Below are positions 31,917-43,228 of a stretch of 64,000 nucleotides of DNA, one piece after another (position 1 is the stretch's first letter; every line of letters begins with the position of its first letter). The notes beneath the pieces are model-generated. The model made no database searches and had not been told where the DNA came from. It saw nothing but the letters and a program-made list of their open reading frames with translations. The position numbers and the translations under genes are program-made. Origin of the DNA: Porites lobata (lineage: Eukaryota > Cnidaria > Anthozoa > Scleractinia > Poritidae). The stretch lies in the NCBI GenBank assembly GCA_942486035.1, contig CALNXK010000019.1, positions 2,772,501-2,836,500 of the forward strand. Reading direction: 5' to 3'.

Positions 31917-34032
31917 TATAATTTTAAAATAGCATTTATGTCTACACTTTAATACCTGGCAAGTAGTGGTTTCTCCAGGCCTCCGGACGCGGCAACGTAC
32001 CAAACTTGGTAGCGTAGCGTTTGACCTGAAGAAACCACTGCTATAGCAGGGTAACACTTAGCCTGCGAGCACATAGACCCGGGGGAAGGCTGCATATAAA
32101 AGTGACGAGGATGCTCGTCGGAAAATTAAAATAAACCCCTAGGGGAGACCAATGTGGGTGTGGCTCAAACCTAAACTGACAGACCCTAAAAAAGATCATT
32201 CTAAAACAGACATCTAAATAAGAGAGAGGGATCTAAATAAATGCCAGGAATGTTGCGTTCTTTTTTGAAAGTTATATTTCTGCGAAGTTAGTTATAGTGT
32301 CACGGCATTTTTTGTAAATTACTTTATGCACGGCCCTGGGCGATACCTGAATGGGCAAATATAGTGACTTAGCTTTGAGTCTCAAGGACCCTAAGTGTGA
32401 CCAAAATCTGCAATTTACACCCCTAAGCGAGACAAGCATCTCTGTCACTCAGTTTATATGGGAGTTCCCCCACCCTCCTCCCCCCGGGCACAGAGAAACG
32501 ATCGACGACCGGAAATACGTCTGTGTTCGCTGGGTAAATATACCGGAAACCTTTTCGGTCCCACAGGAAAAGTACCCAGTACAGTACGTTTGAACGGCAA
32601 CGATACTTGCCGAACAACGATACAGAACTGGAATAAATAGTTCAAACACATCGACCATCGTATCCGAGCGGTTGGCCAAAAATGGTTTGGCGTATTATTT
32701 AAATCCCAAGCTCACTTCTGAATATTTACTTCCGTCTCAGTGGGTTCCAGTCCTCGCTCCTACTTATTAACTTCCGCTTCGATCCGAATACCCGTTCACA
32801 CGGCGACTAAGAATGGGAGAAACCTGCCTGAAATCCGGTCACGTCCAACCTTCAAGATCGGCGCGGCACAGATTATCTCCGTTGCAGAAATCCCAGTGAA
32901 ATCACCGATCCTATGTGTGAACAGAAGCGCCCTATCCGGTGCACCCGTTTTCGTGCCGGCAGCTCAGTTGTCCAATATCGAGTGAAAAGAGCCTCAATGA
33001 ACACTGCAGTATACGATGTTGATACTATTACATTCGGCTCTCAGTACAACAGAAACGTAATCAATATCCGTTAAGGCAGCTTTTTAGGGAAGCCAAGAAA
33101 ATAGAAACTGGTCCAATGACAAATGCATAAAAAATATGTGATTGGTTACACTGCAGTTGGATGTGCACACATTAACTGCATGGTCAGTACAGCAGGTTGC
33201 GATAGGAAACCGTCAGCTAGCAATAGGCCAGTAAAGTGGTTTATAAATGACCAGTAGCACGACCATCTTCTGTCGATATTTTTTACGTTTTCGTTTCGTT
33301 TGAGGAAAGATTGAAGTAAAATTAACGAGTTTACCTTGATCCGTCAAATGACCAAAATTTGATCGTCAACAGTCAAAAAGCCAAAGTTTTATCCGTCCCA
33401 ACGTCCATAGAAGTGACTGTTCCAGTTCAGTTCAGGTCTAGGTCAACACCTAAAAGGCGCTTGGCTTAACGTGCGTATGGAGTCCAAGTACCCGGGAAAT
33501 AAAAAACGCAGTTTAGCACCTTCCTTAAAATTAACAAATCTATAGGGAACAATTTCTTTTACGGTTATCTCTTTTTTACCCTATTTACGGCTAACGGTTG
33601 AAATTTTTCAATTTTTACGGCTATCGACTAAATTTTTGGCCGTTTTACGCCTACTGGTTAACCCCATTGAGACCCTCATAAAACTACAGATAACAGTTCA
33701 CTTTACAACGCACTATTACGCTTAATATCAATAATTTTATAACAATACTAAAACCATAAACAGGTGTCGTCACGGCGTGAAGTCTTAATTAGAATAGCAC
33801 TATTACAAAGGAAGACGTAAATTGAAACAAAAAATCGCACATTATAATTATAATTCTTAGAATGGCACTACTCGACTGTGCGATCAATGGAAAACTTTGC
33901 AGTGTTGACGGAGGACGGGACATCTGCCCTCTTTTTTCGTCCCCACCCCTGGGGATTTGACATCCAAGGCAAAAAGAAAAACATGCTAATGCCCGGGGAT
34001 CAGCCCGGAAGGGGGCGGGGGCGCTGGCCATG

Positions 34033-34059
34033 GGCGCAGCTGGAATTGACTGATGCATA
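34033..34059. repeat. Shared repeat segment, copy 1
   Basis: GGGCGCAGCTGGAATTGACT plus GATGCAT recurs exactly at 35828-35854. In both places it follows a GC-rich CCCGGGG/GGGCGGGG stretch, and AACGGTT/GCTATCG 'TTACGGCTA' words lie nearby, so a larger dispersed element is likely. Confidence 0.8.
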
Positions 34060-34702
34060 AATATTGCCTAACTTAAATTCGCTACGCAAAAATACAGCAC
34101 TAAGGAACCGCATCTGTTCAATTAAAACCTGCCTCCTTTATTTAGAAACAAAAATATTATCAATACTGAGTATACTGGGTACTTTCTGAATATCGCAAAA
34201 ATTAGTTTTCGCAAAATACAAAAAAATGCCAATCCGCAAAAATAAACTCCGGTGAAAATTTCGTCCCACACAGACGTCATTCGCGCGCTACCCTATTGAT
34301 TGGCGCCAAGACTATTTTCCATAATATATGTTCTCTTTTAGCGTTTTGACGTTTTGGGGTTGCCTAGAAACAGTTGTGCGCCATACACTTTTGAGGATAT
34401 ATGATTAGCAGTAAACCAATCAGTTTTGAGTCGCTTGTCACATGCATTGCGTGTTTCCTCGCGCCTCTTGCCGACCGAGCTTCTTTAACGAAATCTCTGC
34501 CTCTGTTAGTATTAGAAGGAAAGTAAGAAATCAAGTAAAGATTTCAAACTGGGGAGGTGCAACAATAGACTTTTTGTAACAATAGACAGTGTTTGCGACT
34601 AGCCTCTTCATCGGTGTCATGCATAGCAAACCAGTTGGTATCATAGTTCGTGTGGTTGATCTTAAACAACGTTCAGAAATGTCTGGGCAGTGTGATTTTC
34701 GG

Positions 34703-35170
34703 CTAGGCTCCATTTCTGCCGCTCTCTCGGTGAACTAATTTTTTCCATAGCGAAAATCTGGCTTCTTGCCGGGGATTAATATTTGAGATTTTCAGGAGGT
34801 CGTGCTCTCGAAACAAGCAGAGATGCCACTGTTTGTAAAACACGTTGCCGGTAAATAACAATTCCCTGTTTTTCTCTGACGTTACGGTAGACATTGCCAT
34901 GCCTAGTCCCTGTACGTCGTCTTCCCACGCAATCTCGGTTAGGGCATTTCGGTGGCGTATCTGAGAAAAAAAAATCGCTCGGACACGTGACCCGAAACGC
35001 ATTTGCCGCGCGGAATAATGAGGCTTACGGACAAGGCAGACAGTCGTTCTGTACAGTCCTTCGCTATCATTAAAAACACTGGACACAGGCATTTTGTTGT
35101 TGGCCGATTGCACACTAGAGCTAGAAATGGATTGTCCGTCTAAGACTAGCCTGTGTGCAGTCGCCCACAA
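34703..35170 (-). other. Unassigned 155-codon ORF
   Basis: Longest ORF in this intergenic region; a second ATG at residue 27 would give MPVSSVFNDSEGLYRTTVCL onward. No motif, splice pattern or homologous family recognised. It sits among repeats, so may be transposon-derived or chance. Confidence 0.2.
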
Positions 35171-35827
35171 ACACCCCTTCTCCGATTTTTTAGGCTATCC
35201 GAAACGGGTAATCCATCTTCAAACTGTCCACCAAAATTGACGGATAAAGTCAGGCGGATTCTTCATTCAAAATTAAAATCATTTCATTTTCAAATTAAGA
35301 CGTGTTACCTATCTGACTCGAATTACCAAACGGATAACCCTTCTCACACGAATAATCCGTTTCTAGTGTGGAAACGGCCATTTCTGTTATAAATGAATGT
35401 CGATCCCCAGCCTTGAGTCAGTGGGCGTTCGCGTGCCTGCTTTTGCTTTTTCACAAAGACTATTTTCAAATTGACTATTGACATTTCTATGCGTAAAATA
35501 ATATTAGAAGTGGAATACTTTATAGAAAGTATGATCTATCAAATGTTAAACTTTTTCAAAAGAATAGCTTATTTCATCTCGAGATGATTCTAAAACCTTT
35601 ATTTTGCTTGAAAGATACAAAAAATATACGTTGATTAATATTTAACCCTTTGAAACAAAAGAAATAAATTATTAACTTTTTTGTTAACCGTAACTGGAAA
35701 AAATTAAGCGATAGCCGTAAAAGAGCCAAAATTTTAGCCGATAACCGTAAAAGCCACAACCTGCAAATGCCCCACCCCCGGGACTGACAAGGCGGGCAAA
35801 TGCCCCGTAGTAGCCCGGGGGCAGGCT

Positions 35828-35854
35828 GGGCGCAGCTGGAATTGACTGATGCAT
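35828..35854. repeat. Shared repeat segment, copy 2
   Basis: Second copy of 34033-34059, same orientation. Confidence 0.8.
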
Positions 35855-36150
35855 TACTCTGCAATGAATTTTTTCGGGAAGATGTTTGAGGAAATTTCAG
35901 TTTATTGGCAACTTGTTTTTGCCGCGGATGGCTGGAAAAATCGCAAAAATTAGAACCAATAAAAATTTCGTGCCACACGGTAATTTGCAATTTTGTCTGA
36001 GTTTTGTCATTTTTCCCATTTTAATGACAAATACAGGAAAACGTGACATTTTAATGGCAAAAGTCAGACAAAAGTGAGGAATTCGCCAATGTTAATTTCA
36101 GTTTCTTTGTCTGAGATTCGAGTCTTTTAATAGTTGCGTGCGCGCAGCGC

Positions 36151-36157
36151 TATAAAA
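36151..36157 (+). promoter_or_regulatory. Possible TATA box
   Basis: TATAAAA about 230 bp before the ATG at 36389 of the three-exon gene. Position is plausible for a short 5' UTR; not proven. Confidence 0.35.
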
Positions 36158-36388
36158 ACTTCTAAAATAGATTTATGTATTTACATAGATTTATTTTATA
36201 TATGTAAATAGTTTTTTCCTATTTTCATGTTATGCCTAAAAAGCAACCACGACGGATAAGGAAAGAGAATCTTTCTCAGCAAATTACAAGAAATTCTCTC
36301 GAAAGCTCGCGCTATTAATGCCGTATTATTACGTCATTTTTGAATTCACCAAAAAATTATTTACGCCTACTTTTGCTTTCTGCTTAAA

Positions 36389-36698
36389 ATGGGCCAGACT
36401 TTGTCTTGTACAAGTTGTAAATTCGGAAGCGCAAAAATCGCTCCACTGCGTACTTTACCCAGTGCGATGAAACGATCCAATCCCTCGATTGTGGGACAAA
36501 AAACTTTCAGCTTTCATAGACCATCGCACTCATCGCCGGAGTGGCTTTCAGTGGAACTCTCCAATTGTTCTTCTTTAGCTACCATTTCGTTAGGGTCAGT
36601 TAAGACGATTTCCTCGAAACTGAGAGGCGAGATCACAAATAATGAAATAACACAAGAAGAAAACAAGGGAAGTTCTCCTTCCAGTAAGAAACATCCAG
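36389..36698 (+). CDS. Exon 1 of the myristoylated Cys4 protein
   Basis: ATG to donor ccag|gtaggt, 103 codons plus one base. Carries the lipid-modification start and a serine-rich basic region. Confidence 0.65.
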
Positions 36699-39382
36699 GT
36701 AGGTTTTAAACATAAAGGGGAGAAAAGCTTTCATTCTCAAGTTCAAGTTCATTTATTCGCACTTATTCAATTACAATACAACAACAAAAAGAAAAAAAAA
36801 GAAGAAGTAAAAACAGAGCTAACTATACATTGAATTAAAAATAGCAAAGGGAAAAAGTGCGTAGCAGCCAAAGGAGCCAAGCTTTCGAGTTGGCTACTAC
36901 CACAGAGTGCCGGGTTACAAGTGGGAGGAGGTTATACAATACTTGTAAAAAACGCCTTCGTTGTGTTGTTTTAAGTCCTAGATCGTCGATATCACAGTGT
37001 CATGTTTCTTTGAGATAAAATTTTGGGACTTTTAAACTTCGTCGAATCTTTTTTTGAGGTCGAGAAGACTAGCTTTAAGCGAGTCGATTTCCTAGCCGAT
37101 TTCCTTTCGGATATTGGGAAGAAATTCTTTTGCCCACAGCTCTTTCAAACTTTCCACAGTTAATGTCATGCTCTGGGTTACCCGGCTGCGAGCAGAGAGG
37201 CTACATTTTCGCTGTGTGAGCTGGCGGGCGAAAAGTAGCCTCTGCCGACAACCGTTCAATTTTCTATCGTACATGCGAAAGCAAAATTAATCGTCTGTCG
37301 TCAAATGGCACGAGTTTTGCGGGAATAAAAAAATTGCGACAGCTCTCATCTGCTACTCAAGACTCACGCAAGATTCACGCAATGTTCTAAACTGTTCAAG
37401 AACAGGAAAAACCCGTTTTTTTTAACTTATTCGTCCTGATTTCTGGACGGATTTGAACGGTTGTCGGCAGAGGCTACTTTTCGCACCCCAGCTCACACAG
37501 CGAAAATGTACGTAGCCACTGCTCGCAGGGTGGCTCTGGGTTAAATTCTGTACAGTTAAACTCTTAAATTCTGTAAGGTTCAACTCTCCACGCGTTAAAC
37601 TCTCCACCCACCATCTTCGCGTTCGTTTATTCATTCATTCATTAATCCATCCATCCATCCATCCATCCATTTATCCATTCATTCATTATCCGGCTACACA
37701 GTAATTTATACACTAATCTACATAGAGTCCACAGAATGAACGAAATGAATGGATGATTGCATGCAAAAAGATAGTTGCATACTCGCGGACACGATTTTCG
37801 CAACAGTTTTTTCTTTCTTTCCTTCAGTTTTGACTGTTTCATTAGCCCTTTCTTATTAGGTATGCAGCTGTGTTTTCCTTTGTCATTTACATTGTTTCTT
37901 TACTTGACATGCCTCAATTGTTCACCTTGACACCTTAAAATATGCAAACACGAGTATTCTACGAACCGGCTGGCCCCAGGGCTCAAAACTGATTTTCTGT
38001 CACATAGGTCTTCTTACTCCAGAACCGGATGAGGATCTTTTGAATTCTACGTTATTACCGGACGAGGCAGCTCAGGAATTCAGCTCTTCAATGCCTCAGT
38101 TGATTGATGGAAGACAGTCACGTGTCGGGGAACTCAGGAGTGTACCTCGAGTCTCGACTCCGAGACCATGGGAATCCGGACTAATAATGGTGAAGCCTTA
38201 CTTAGGTGAGACAAAGCGCTTCGGCTTCACCGTATACTGTAGATACACTGTAGATAAATCGGTTACTCCAAAAGATTTCGTACTATATATATGGGTAAAG
38301 TTACGAGCGGGCAAGATGAAGCGAATCCGTGTTCTATCGGCGACGGCGAGCGAGCACTGACGACCCATCTTGCCCTCGCGGGATTTCCCACTTTAGTCCC
38401 GCAAAAGAGGCCTCTTTTTGGCCACATCAGTAACAAATCCTTTGTTAACCAAGTTCGTTCGGTCAATACGGCTGGATATTGGCCTTAATCTCTTTTTGCG
38501 TGCCTATTGACCTTAGTCAATAACCAACCATTTGACCTCACGCTTGACTCTCTTGGTTAATAATACAAATCCTCAACTTCGTTCCCTGTGTTCTCTCCTA
38601 CTCGTCCCTCTCTCTCGCTCCGTACGGACGAGTTGGCCGCACCCAAACAGAGCAATTGACTGCGCCTCACAGAAAACCTGATTCCAAAGCTTACACATAA
38701 ACCCGGAGAAATACGTAAGTGTGCACCTAGCTACTAAGAAGTTAACTAACATGCACTTTTCCTGTACACTCAGCATCGTAAATAATACCAATCACAGGAA
38801 GGTACTGTCCATTCGCTACTTTAGATCAATAGAAACGAGAGGGGAACTGAAGCCGAAATGCGTCCCGAAATTGTTTCTGGGATCGCTACCGGACAGCTGT
38901 TAGTTAATATTTCCCCAGAAGTCTTTGCGTAAGATGGCTCCAACCAGATTCCTTTTTGTTTCTAAAGTGGCGAATTGAATGGCCACACTTTAGGATCCGA
39001 TTTCATTCACAGACTCTTAAGAACCACCGTTGTACAGCAAAGAGCCATCTTGGCTATAATTCTTTTGACATATTTTATTACAGTTGCTGATAATGACATT
39101 CAAGAAGAACCTGAGCTTGTCTGCAAACATGGAATACCCTTAAACGGAGCGATCAGAGATTCCCACAAAGTGAATTGCGTGAAATGTGAAAGACCATTTT
39201 CCAGAGGAGGACGGGCATTAGCGGGGATGCTCGCTTTTCGACGAGCTGAAACAAAACGACGAAAGAGTAAGAGGATTTTAAACACGAAAAGGCTTTCTGC
39301 AGAGCAAGAGAAACGGAAGAGAATGGAGGGGGAATATGATGACGCTCTTCGCCGATTTGCTGAAAAACATCCAAGCAATTGA
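36389..39382 (+). CDS. Three-exon gene: predicted myristoylated protein with a Cys4 motif
   Basis: Exons 36389-36698, 38008-38205 and 39084-39382 join at GT/AG with phase 1 at both introns, giving 268 residues. Seen: MGQTLSCTSCKFG start (Gly2 with Ser6, and Cys7/Cys10), a serine-rich middle, then in exon 3 LVCKHGIPL ... VNCVKCERPF (two Cys pairs, zinc-like), and a strongly basic stretch (FRRAETKRRKSKRILNTKRL) ending ALRRFAEKHPSN. Known: M-G-x-x-x-S/T with nearby Cys is an N-myristoylation plus palmitoylation signal. Inferred: a membrane-tethered regulatory protein that might also enter the nucleus. Family not recognised. Intron 1 holds an 11-bp-flanked foldback element. Confidence 0.65.
37171..37543. 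mobile_element. Foldback element with 79-bp arms and 11-bp direct repeats
   Basis: GCTCTGGGTTA at 37171-37181 and 37533-37543 flanks arms 37182-37260 and 37454-37532, which are inverted copies (GCTGTGTGAGCTGG, AAAAGTAGCCTCTGCCGACA). An 11-bp target duplication fits Mutator-like elements. In intron 1 of the gene above; no coding capacity. Confidence 0.8.
37625..37688. repeat. (CATT/CATC)n microsatellite
   Basis: Mixed TTCA and ATCC tetranucleotide run. Confidence 0.9.
38008..38205 (+). CDS. Exon 2 of the myristoylated Cys4 protein
   Basis: Acceptor tcacatag, donor ttag|gtgaga, phase 1/1. Starts LLTPEPDEDLLNSTLLPDEA and ends MVKPYL; acidic and proline-bearing. Confidence 0.65.
39084..39382 (+). 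CDS. Exon 3 of the myristoylated Cys4 protein
   Basis: Acceptor tttattacag; 99 codons to TGA. Contains both cysteine pairs and the basic tail. Codon phase matches exon 2. Confidence 0.7.
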
Positions 39383-39445
39383 GAAATCTTCAAGCATTTG
39401 TGAGTTAGAGTGAGGCTGGAGCGATGAAGATACTAGTTCTCTTGT

Positions 39446-39720
39446 ATGGCTGGTCTAGAGCCAACAGAAAGTGCAAAAGCCACAGAGCACAGATTACCCA
39501 CTGTTATTGGCTGGGAATAGTTGGGTGTGGTATTGTGAGGGACACAGGTTTAACAGTATCACGAATCAACCGTGTATTGGCACGCTTTAGAGCCAACAGG
39601 GAAGGTGCAAAAGCCACACAGCACAGATTATCCAATGTTATTTGGTAGGAATAGTTGGGTGTGGTAGTGTGGGTCACAGGTTTACCAGTATCACGAATCT
39701 AACGCGTCTTAGCCTTAAAG
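39446..39720. repeat. Tandem repeat, ~132-bp unit
   Basis: Two clear copies start at TAGAGCCAACAG (39456 and 39588) and share GTGCAAAAGCCACA, AGTTGGGTGTGGTA and CAGTATCACGAATC. Decayed further copies (CACAGGTTTACC, AACGCGC) continue to about 40,140. Confidence 0.85.
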
Positions 39721-40976
39721 GGTGATTGCTGACGAGAAGATAACAAGACAAATGCAAACGCTGCAGAGTACCGATCTCATGTTGTAATTGGTTTTTGCTG
39801 GCGGCCGGTAGTAATGTAAAGGTTTACCACGCTTTCTTGATTTACGCGCCGGATCTAGAGACACAAAACCGTCAAAATAGCACAGATTCGATTTCTTGTA
39901 AGGGTATTGGCCTTGTCAGGTGCGGGTGAGACCGGGTACTAAGAGACTGTTTGGGGAGGCTGGCGCTTCTTTTATTGGCTGAAACGAGTATTAACATCAA
40001 AACAATCCCATAGTGCAATTCAACAAATCACCACCCACGCCCCAGTCCTAAGCACAACCTCACAAATGTCCATAGGCTGGTGACCTGTGGTGATGCGAAG
40101 ATCACAGGTTTACCAATTAACGCGCCCTTAATGACGTACAGCTGATTGTTTACTAAGACATAGGCAACGTTTTTATAAAGGTTAAGAATCTTTAATTGAA
40201 CAACGAAGGATATGTACATCAAATAGTGATATTAATAGTAAGTAAGGATTCTGGACACTCAGTTTGTAAATGAATATAAATAAGAATTGTTAGTTTCTAT
40301 TTTACATAATATTTTCAAGGCCTTATTATCATATATGTATATAATTGCTATTTATAAGGGTGTGCAATATACACGATAAAAATGTACAGAGAACGCTTAG
40401 AGAGTTGAAATATAAAACATTTTCTATTTTCATTCTTTTAAATTTTGGGCAAGTGTGTTTTATTCAGGCCCTTATACTACGTTATTGAAAGCCTTTTCAT
40501 TTTTCCTGGGCGGACCTAGGCATAGAGTGTAAAAACCAAAAAGGTCAGGGCTAAGAGTAAAATCGCGAAGAATTCCTGAAAAAGAGACTTTTTTAGTTCA
40601 ACTTTGGAATTACTCGCCCTAGTCCCTGTCCTATGAGGTTTCTCTACACTGCCGTGTCTGTCCAGGAGACCCTGAGAACCAAGCTTCGTTTAATGAACAG
40701 GGGACTAATAACTTTAATTGTTTAAAGAACGTTCTATGGTGGTGCGATAGAACAAGGACTATAGTTTTTTTTTTTAAATCAGAGCTTACATTTCCAGAGA
40801 TATGCTGCTGTCGCACAAAATTCACAGTCATAATCAAAGGTATGATAAAAATCCTCCCCCGCCAATGAAGATTACTGAAGCTATCAGAGTACCACTCGCG
40901 CGACTTCGGTTGTGATAGGCCACGAATTCATCATCTGAGAATAAATTTATCTCAGTAACTTTTAACTTTCTTACTG

Positions 40977-41280
40977 CTAAGATTCCATGCTTCTGACGAA
41001 CCATACACTCAACAAAAGAGGAAGCAATACCAGCTTCCTATTGGACGCAACATCAAACGAGCCACTTCTTGGTTCAATTGTATCTTTGTTTCCGAATGCG
41101 CCAGTTTCAGTTGCGTTTTTGAAGGTCTCTTGTTTCTTATTGCATTCGTCGCCAGAGCAACAGTGGACGCAAACTTTCCTCGTTCCAGAACCCGCCACCT
41201 TTACTTCCCTACATCCGTCGTTGCATGAGTAGCCGCGCAACGAGTTGTCAGTTGAACAGCCAAGCATTATTGGTACAACG
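40977..41280 (-). CDS. Exon 2 of the chimeric Ly6 gene
   Basis: 101 codons including TAA, phase 2 in. Encodes the second half of the Ly6 domain with CC-x3-D-x-CN and the GPI-type tail. Confidence 0.78.
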
Positions 41281-43228
41281 CTAAAATGTAGACAAAAGAA
41301 GCAGAATTATTTGTGGAGAAGGCTGAAGAAATAACTAGGGGCTTTTCTTTCAATGGGAAGGTCCAAAAACGGATTTTGTGCCTCTTCTGAGCGTTTAATT
41401 CAAAAGAATCCATACTAGGAATGAATTCATTAGAGAACATAAATCCGGGTGTCTAGGATTTATGAACCATCAACCTTATTCCAGCGGCTTGGCGGGCGGT
41501 CTAGATTTGAAAATATGAGGCTGCCGTCACGTTCTTGCCTGTTCACGCCAATGTTGGTTGAACGAAATAACGGAACCTGAGATCAAGAGACTAATCTTGG
41601 ATCCTCCCAATTAAAAAAAGAAACGCATCCAACAAAAGCGACGCAGATTTTAAGCGCTAGGCGTCTTATTTTACAATGCGGACTTGTGTCACCAGCTCTG
41701 CCGTTTCTCCGCACCATTATGTGGGTTATGTGGGGGGGCTGTTTGATATCGAACTTTATAAAAAGATCGTATTTTACGCCCCTGGTTAGTTCCAATTTGC
41801 GTACAGAATGAAAAATGTTTCAAACTAATATCATAAAAAATGTTGGTATCACAATTGTAGACCGCCCAACGCCAACCTTAACCAAATTAAAAGACACCCT
41901 CTTATACACGATAAACCCATGCCATACCCTGTTCAGCGGGACATACCCTTGTAGGCAACATAAGGGAGTGCCACCCTAGGGATCGATTACTAGGCTTTGG
42001 TTACTTTTACGAGACCGTTGCTTTTTAGAGGAAAAAGCTAACTTTGAAAGAGCAAAACTACGAGTTTACCGGACAATACGATGAATGTATACGCCAAATG
42101 TAAAATGTAGAACGAGAAAAAATACATCGTAGTTATTTTCTGTGTCATTCTCACTTGAATCTACGGTAAATTGGCTAAAATCCAAAAAATTACTAAGAAA
42201 TGCTCCGACTGCGATATTCGTAATTCGTGCGTAAAAGATGCATCCAGAAATGACCAGTATTTCGACAGTTCTCGTTCTTTTTTGTTGAACATGCGATATA
42301 TTTTTTTTCTGTTGCATTACTGACACGTCATTTTGCTCGCGCACTTATTTGTTTCTCCCTACAGAACCGGTCCCCTAAAATTAACGAAAGCCGATTATCG
42401 CCTAGTTTGGTGCCCACTTTTACGTTTTGTTTCAAGCATCCTAGTCATGAGACCTCATGTATTTATAAGGAAGGAACAGCTGACTTTGTCGGATGCTCGT
42501 TGCCATAGTAGTTAATTGTCCTAATAAGTTTTTAAATTTGATAAGATTCGATCAGCAAAAAATCGCCTATTACTACGATTTTACAAAACTTACCTCGAGT
42601 TTGTTCCTACAGTATTATTCTTTTTCTCGAGAGTGACGGCGAGGCATCTATCGCCAGGAGGACATTGTCTGGTTGTCATTTTATCATTAAGGCATTCTCG
42701 CCCTTTACATTGCAAGCACCGAGGACCATTTTCAATTGCGGCCAGCTGGAGATATCTTTCTAGTGTCCATACACAGCACTCCGTCCCAGGATGCAAGCGG
42801 CCACCTGAGGATGAGTTAGTTACCAGTTTTCGAACATGTCCAACTTCCAGACACACGTGCTCGCAAGAGTACAGTTTGGTCTCTTCGGCTCCTTTTGCGT
42901 CCAAAATGGTTTCTTTTAATGCCGAGAAACAAACTTCTCGTCCGTGGAACTTTGCCTTGAGGTTTTTGGCCAATGGGTATATTTGTCCATCGTTTGATAT
43001 TTTGTGATGCAGGACTGTTAGAAGAAGCGGTTTATCTCGTTGGAAGTTGACTGACGCTCCCTTGAAGTGCTGAATGCGTATCGTGACAGAATTTGCGCTA
43101 CCAGTTAAACCGTCACGCGGATTGCATGACGCCTGAGGAGCCAGTGGTTTACAGTTTGCCAGATGAAGACAGTACCAAAAAACAAGGAGATAAATAGAGC
43201 CTGGTCGTTGTACAGGTCTGAGATTCAT
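40977..43228 (-). CDS. Secreted or GPI-anchored protein: unknown N-terminal domain plus Ly6/uPAR domain
   Basis: Exons 42594-43228 and 40977-41280, joined in phase 2 (donor cgag|gtaagt, acceptor cattttag), 312 residues. Start at 43228 gives a signal peptide (MNLRPVQRPGSIYLLVFWYC...); an upstream in-frame ATG at 43345 would bury it. After about 150 residues of unrecognised beta-rich sequence with its own Cys comes a 12-Cys Ly6 domain: PRCLQCKGREC, RQCPPGDRC, GCSTDNSLRGYSCNDGC, CVHCCSGDECN. The tail has small residues then a hydrophobic end (LVLLPLLLSVWFV), the pattern of a GPI signal. Known: Ly6/uPAR domains are three-finger modules on the cell surface. Function of this fusion unknown. Paralogue at 47797-48276. 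Confidence 0.75.
42594..43228 (-). CDS. Exon 1 of the chimeric Ly6 gene
   Basis: 211 codons plus two bases. Encodes signal peptide, the unknown domain, and the first five cysteines of the Ly6 domain (CLQC, REC, RQC, RC). N-glycosylation sites include NSS and NNT. Confidence 0.75.

Larger units (their letters stand above)
31917..36150. other. Long intergenic region, no convincing gene
   Basis: Holds repeat copies (33,540-34,060 and 35,640-35,855 share sequence) and one unassigned 155-codon ORF at 34703-35170. ORFs near 32,350-32,985 lack any recognisable pattern or splice context. Confidence 0.5.

Noticed and set aside
37422..37634. 70-codon ORF (minus)
   Set aside because: Lies mainly in the right arm of the 37171-37543 foldback.
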